From Stromatinia cepivora (Eukaryota; Ascomycota; Leotiomycetes; Helotiales; Sclerotiniaceae), in NCBI GenBank assembly GCA_014898415.1, contig RCTD01000035.1:1-64000 (forward strand): a stretch of 64,000 nt of DNA. The letters are read 5' to 3'. Below the pieces are notes generated by a model, which did no database searches, was not told where the DNA came from, and saw only the letters and a list, made by a program, of their open reading frames with translations. Below, in pieces: positions 62,283 through 64,000 of the stretch; within the stretch, counting starts at the first letter, position 1; the number at the start of each line of letters is the position of its first letter. A program made the position numbers and the translations under genes.

Positions 62283-63232
62283 AAGGATCTAGGCCATTGT
62301 ACTGTAATTTAGGAAGACTAGGTGGAGCGATATTGTGAATTCGGGGCATCTTGGGGATATTATATATATGTCCTGACGTATCGATCATGATATTTGATCA
62401 GCATGTCAACAAATTCATGTAAAGAATCGAAAGATTATGACTAAATTATGTTGTACTCAATATATGAGAGAAAATTTGCCATTTACCATTTAATTACTTA
62501 TAGTCATCATGTCGTCCACATTTTTTGAGCTGTGTCTTGAAAATTTTCTATTCCTATGACCCTTTGATCACAACAAAATTCTTGATTGTTGATCACCTCC
62601 TATTTGATCGGAAGAAACCGCTACGAAAATAAAAACATCCTAAAATATCCGGGTTATCACTGTCATGTGATCAAATGATCCACAAGGCTGAGTTCAGTGG
62701 GGCATTATCAAATCCCATTCAAAATCCCATTTTCGTTTTCAACCATTCACAAACGTCGAATTGTATATCACATTCCGATTAATCTGCTCTTCTCGGCGAC
62801 CAGCTGAAGCTTGGATCATATAAACTATGACCGTGGGCGGAAATAGAACGGTGAATAAGATTAGCTCATGGTTGTTGTTTTCTACTCTGCATTATTCACA
62901 CGAATACTAAGTCAACAGTCATACAAAGAAAGGTTCAGCTATTCCGTTTTTTCTTCGCTGTAATTAAATTTTTTTATTGAAACCAGCAACAAGTCTTCCG
63001 TATCTTCTTCTTCCAAGTCAAGAAGAAAAGAAATTGCTATGTCAGCCTAGCCAAGCGCTAATTTATGATATAATTTTGTTGCTATACATATCTTTTTCAA
63101 GTGAAATAAAAACTAACCCTCCATCCTACTTTGTGGCAATTGTTCAGTAACACATTCCAACATTTAAATTTTACTTCTACTTTACCTCTGCTGGTATCAC
63201 AAATCAATAGTCATAATCTACTTACATACTAG
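62283..63232. promoter_or_regulatory. Alternative oxidase promoter region
   Basis: 0.95 kb between the disordered-protein gene and the alternative oxidase start. A direct CGG pair spaced by 8 nt lies at 62,838-62,851, resembling a zinc-cluster factor site; Neurospora alternative oxidase induction is known to depend on zinc-cluster regulators acting at a paired-CGG element. The exact spacing required is from memory and uncertain. A long pyrimidine-rich stretch occurs at 63,160-63,200 before the ATG. Confidence 0.45.
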
Positions 63233-64000
63233 ATGACTTCAATGTATGTATCAAGGATATCCAAGAGAACTCTTTCAAACCAATCAACAGCACAGCTATC
63301 AAAAGCTGTAGCTTTCTTTGCACAATCCTATGGTTTATCTTCAACAACATGTACAGCACATGTCCAATCAAGAAGAGCCTTCACATCTGGTTCTAAAATT
63401 CAGGTAAAGGGTAGAGATCTATTCCCAGAGCCTGAACATGGACAAATCAAGAAAACAGAACCAGCTTGGCCACATCCACCGTATGTCCTTCCTTTATACC
63501 TTTGACTTTCTTCAATTCCTAATCATAAACTAGCTACACCGCCGAACAAATGCGAAGCAGAGTCTACTTCGCACACCGCAAACCTCGAGACTTCTCCGAT
63601 CGTGTCGCGTTGGGCATGGTGCGTTTCCTTAGATGGTGTACGGATTTCGCCACGGGATATAAACATAATGTGGAAGAACCCAAGAAAGCATCCGATAGCA
63701 ATGCAGTTATGGCTACGAAACCATATCAAATGAGTGAACGCAAATGGTTAATTCGTTATGTGTTTTTGGAATCGGTGGCTGGGGTTCCGGGCATGGTGGC
63801 GGGTATGTTGAGACATTTGAGGAGTTTGAGGGGTTTGAAGAGGGATAATGGTTGGATTGAAACTTTGCTTGAAGAAGGTATGTTTGTTTTATTGCATATG
63901 AAACTGCTACCAGAGATCAATTGCTAACTATATTCGAATCTTAGCATACAATGAACGCATGCACCTCCTAACCTTCCTCAAAATGTACGAACCAGGCATC
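63233..64000 (+). CDS. aox: Mitochondrial alternative oxidase, 5' part (runs off window)
   Basis: Exons 63,233-63,480, 63,534-63,877 and 63,945 to the window end, 216 residues visible of an expected 350 or so. Residues 1-60 are a basic, serine-rich mitochondrial presequence. The conserved block starts with PAWPHPPYTAEQM, then HRKPRDFSDRVALGMVRFLR. Iron-ligand motifs are LESVAGVPGMV (E162) and NERMHLL (E201 and H204), so the visible di-iron ligands are intact. The enzyme sits on the inner mitochondrial membrane, takes electrons from ubiquinol and reduces oxygen to water without pumping protons, bypassing complexes III and IV. Introns are 53 and 67 nt, GT-AG. The third and fourth ligands lie outside the window. 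In fungi the gene is induced when the cytochrome chain is blocked. Confidence 0.96.

Noticed and set aside
1..64000. tRNA or rRNA genes, a biosynthetic gene cluster, or a Starship-type cargo element
   Set aside because: No cloverleaf with A and B boxes, no rRNA-like conserved stretch, no polyketide or peptide synthase domains, and no tyrosine recombinase captain gene were recognised.

Overview
The window looks like nuclear DNA of a filamentous ascomycete, most likely a leotiomycete close to Botrytis, Sclerotinia or Monilinia. The reasons are short GT-AG introns, fungal gene families, an alternative oxidase whose N-terminal half resembles my memory of the Sclerotiniaceae protein (no search was run), and the two-compartment layout. 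The family placement is inference.

Bases 1 to about 50,930 are an extremely AT-rich, gene-free block made of LTR retrotransposons. Stop codons and D-to-N changes fit heavy C-to-T mutation, as expected from repeat-induced point mutation (RIP). Bases 1-14,490 form a giant inverted repeat of two head-to-head copies of one Ty3/Gypsy chromovirus (Gypsy-1). Its hinge is split by a 763-bp element flanked by ATTAT duplications, and a second copy of that element sits at 24,500-25,262. A second Gypsy (Gypsy-2, minus strand) fills about 15,850-21,840. Then come solo-LTR-like repeats (families A and B) and a nested zone. Copia-1 (25,802-31,283, duplication ATATT) sits inside the 3' end of a truncated Gypsy-D copy. 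A non-autonomous 2.4-kb LTR element E (34,722-37,159, duplication GAATA) lies next to a complete Gypsy-D (37,191-50,096, duplication TTTAT). That Gypsy-D is itself split inside its reverse transcriptase active-site motif by Copia-2 (41,940-47,420, duplication TTTAG).

From about 50,930 the composition changes abruptly to ordinary genic DNA carrying five genes: a penta-EF-hand protein (minus), a ChaC-type gamma-glutamylcyclotransferase (plus, with a predicted 5-nt microexon), a glycine-rich RRM protein (minus, with two 24-nt exons), a disordered 1,007-residue protein with a PCNA-interaction-like motif (plus), and the 5' part of mitochondrial alternative oxidase (plus, running off the end). These genes do not form a pathway. 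They are housekeeping or stress-related genes next to a transposon island. Exon coordinates were derived by hand from splice signals, reading-frame continuity and family conservation, without transcript data.
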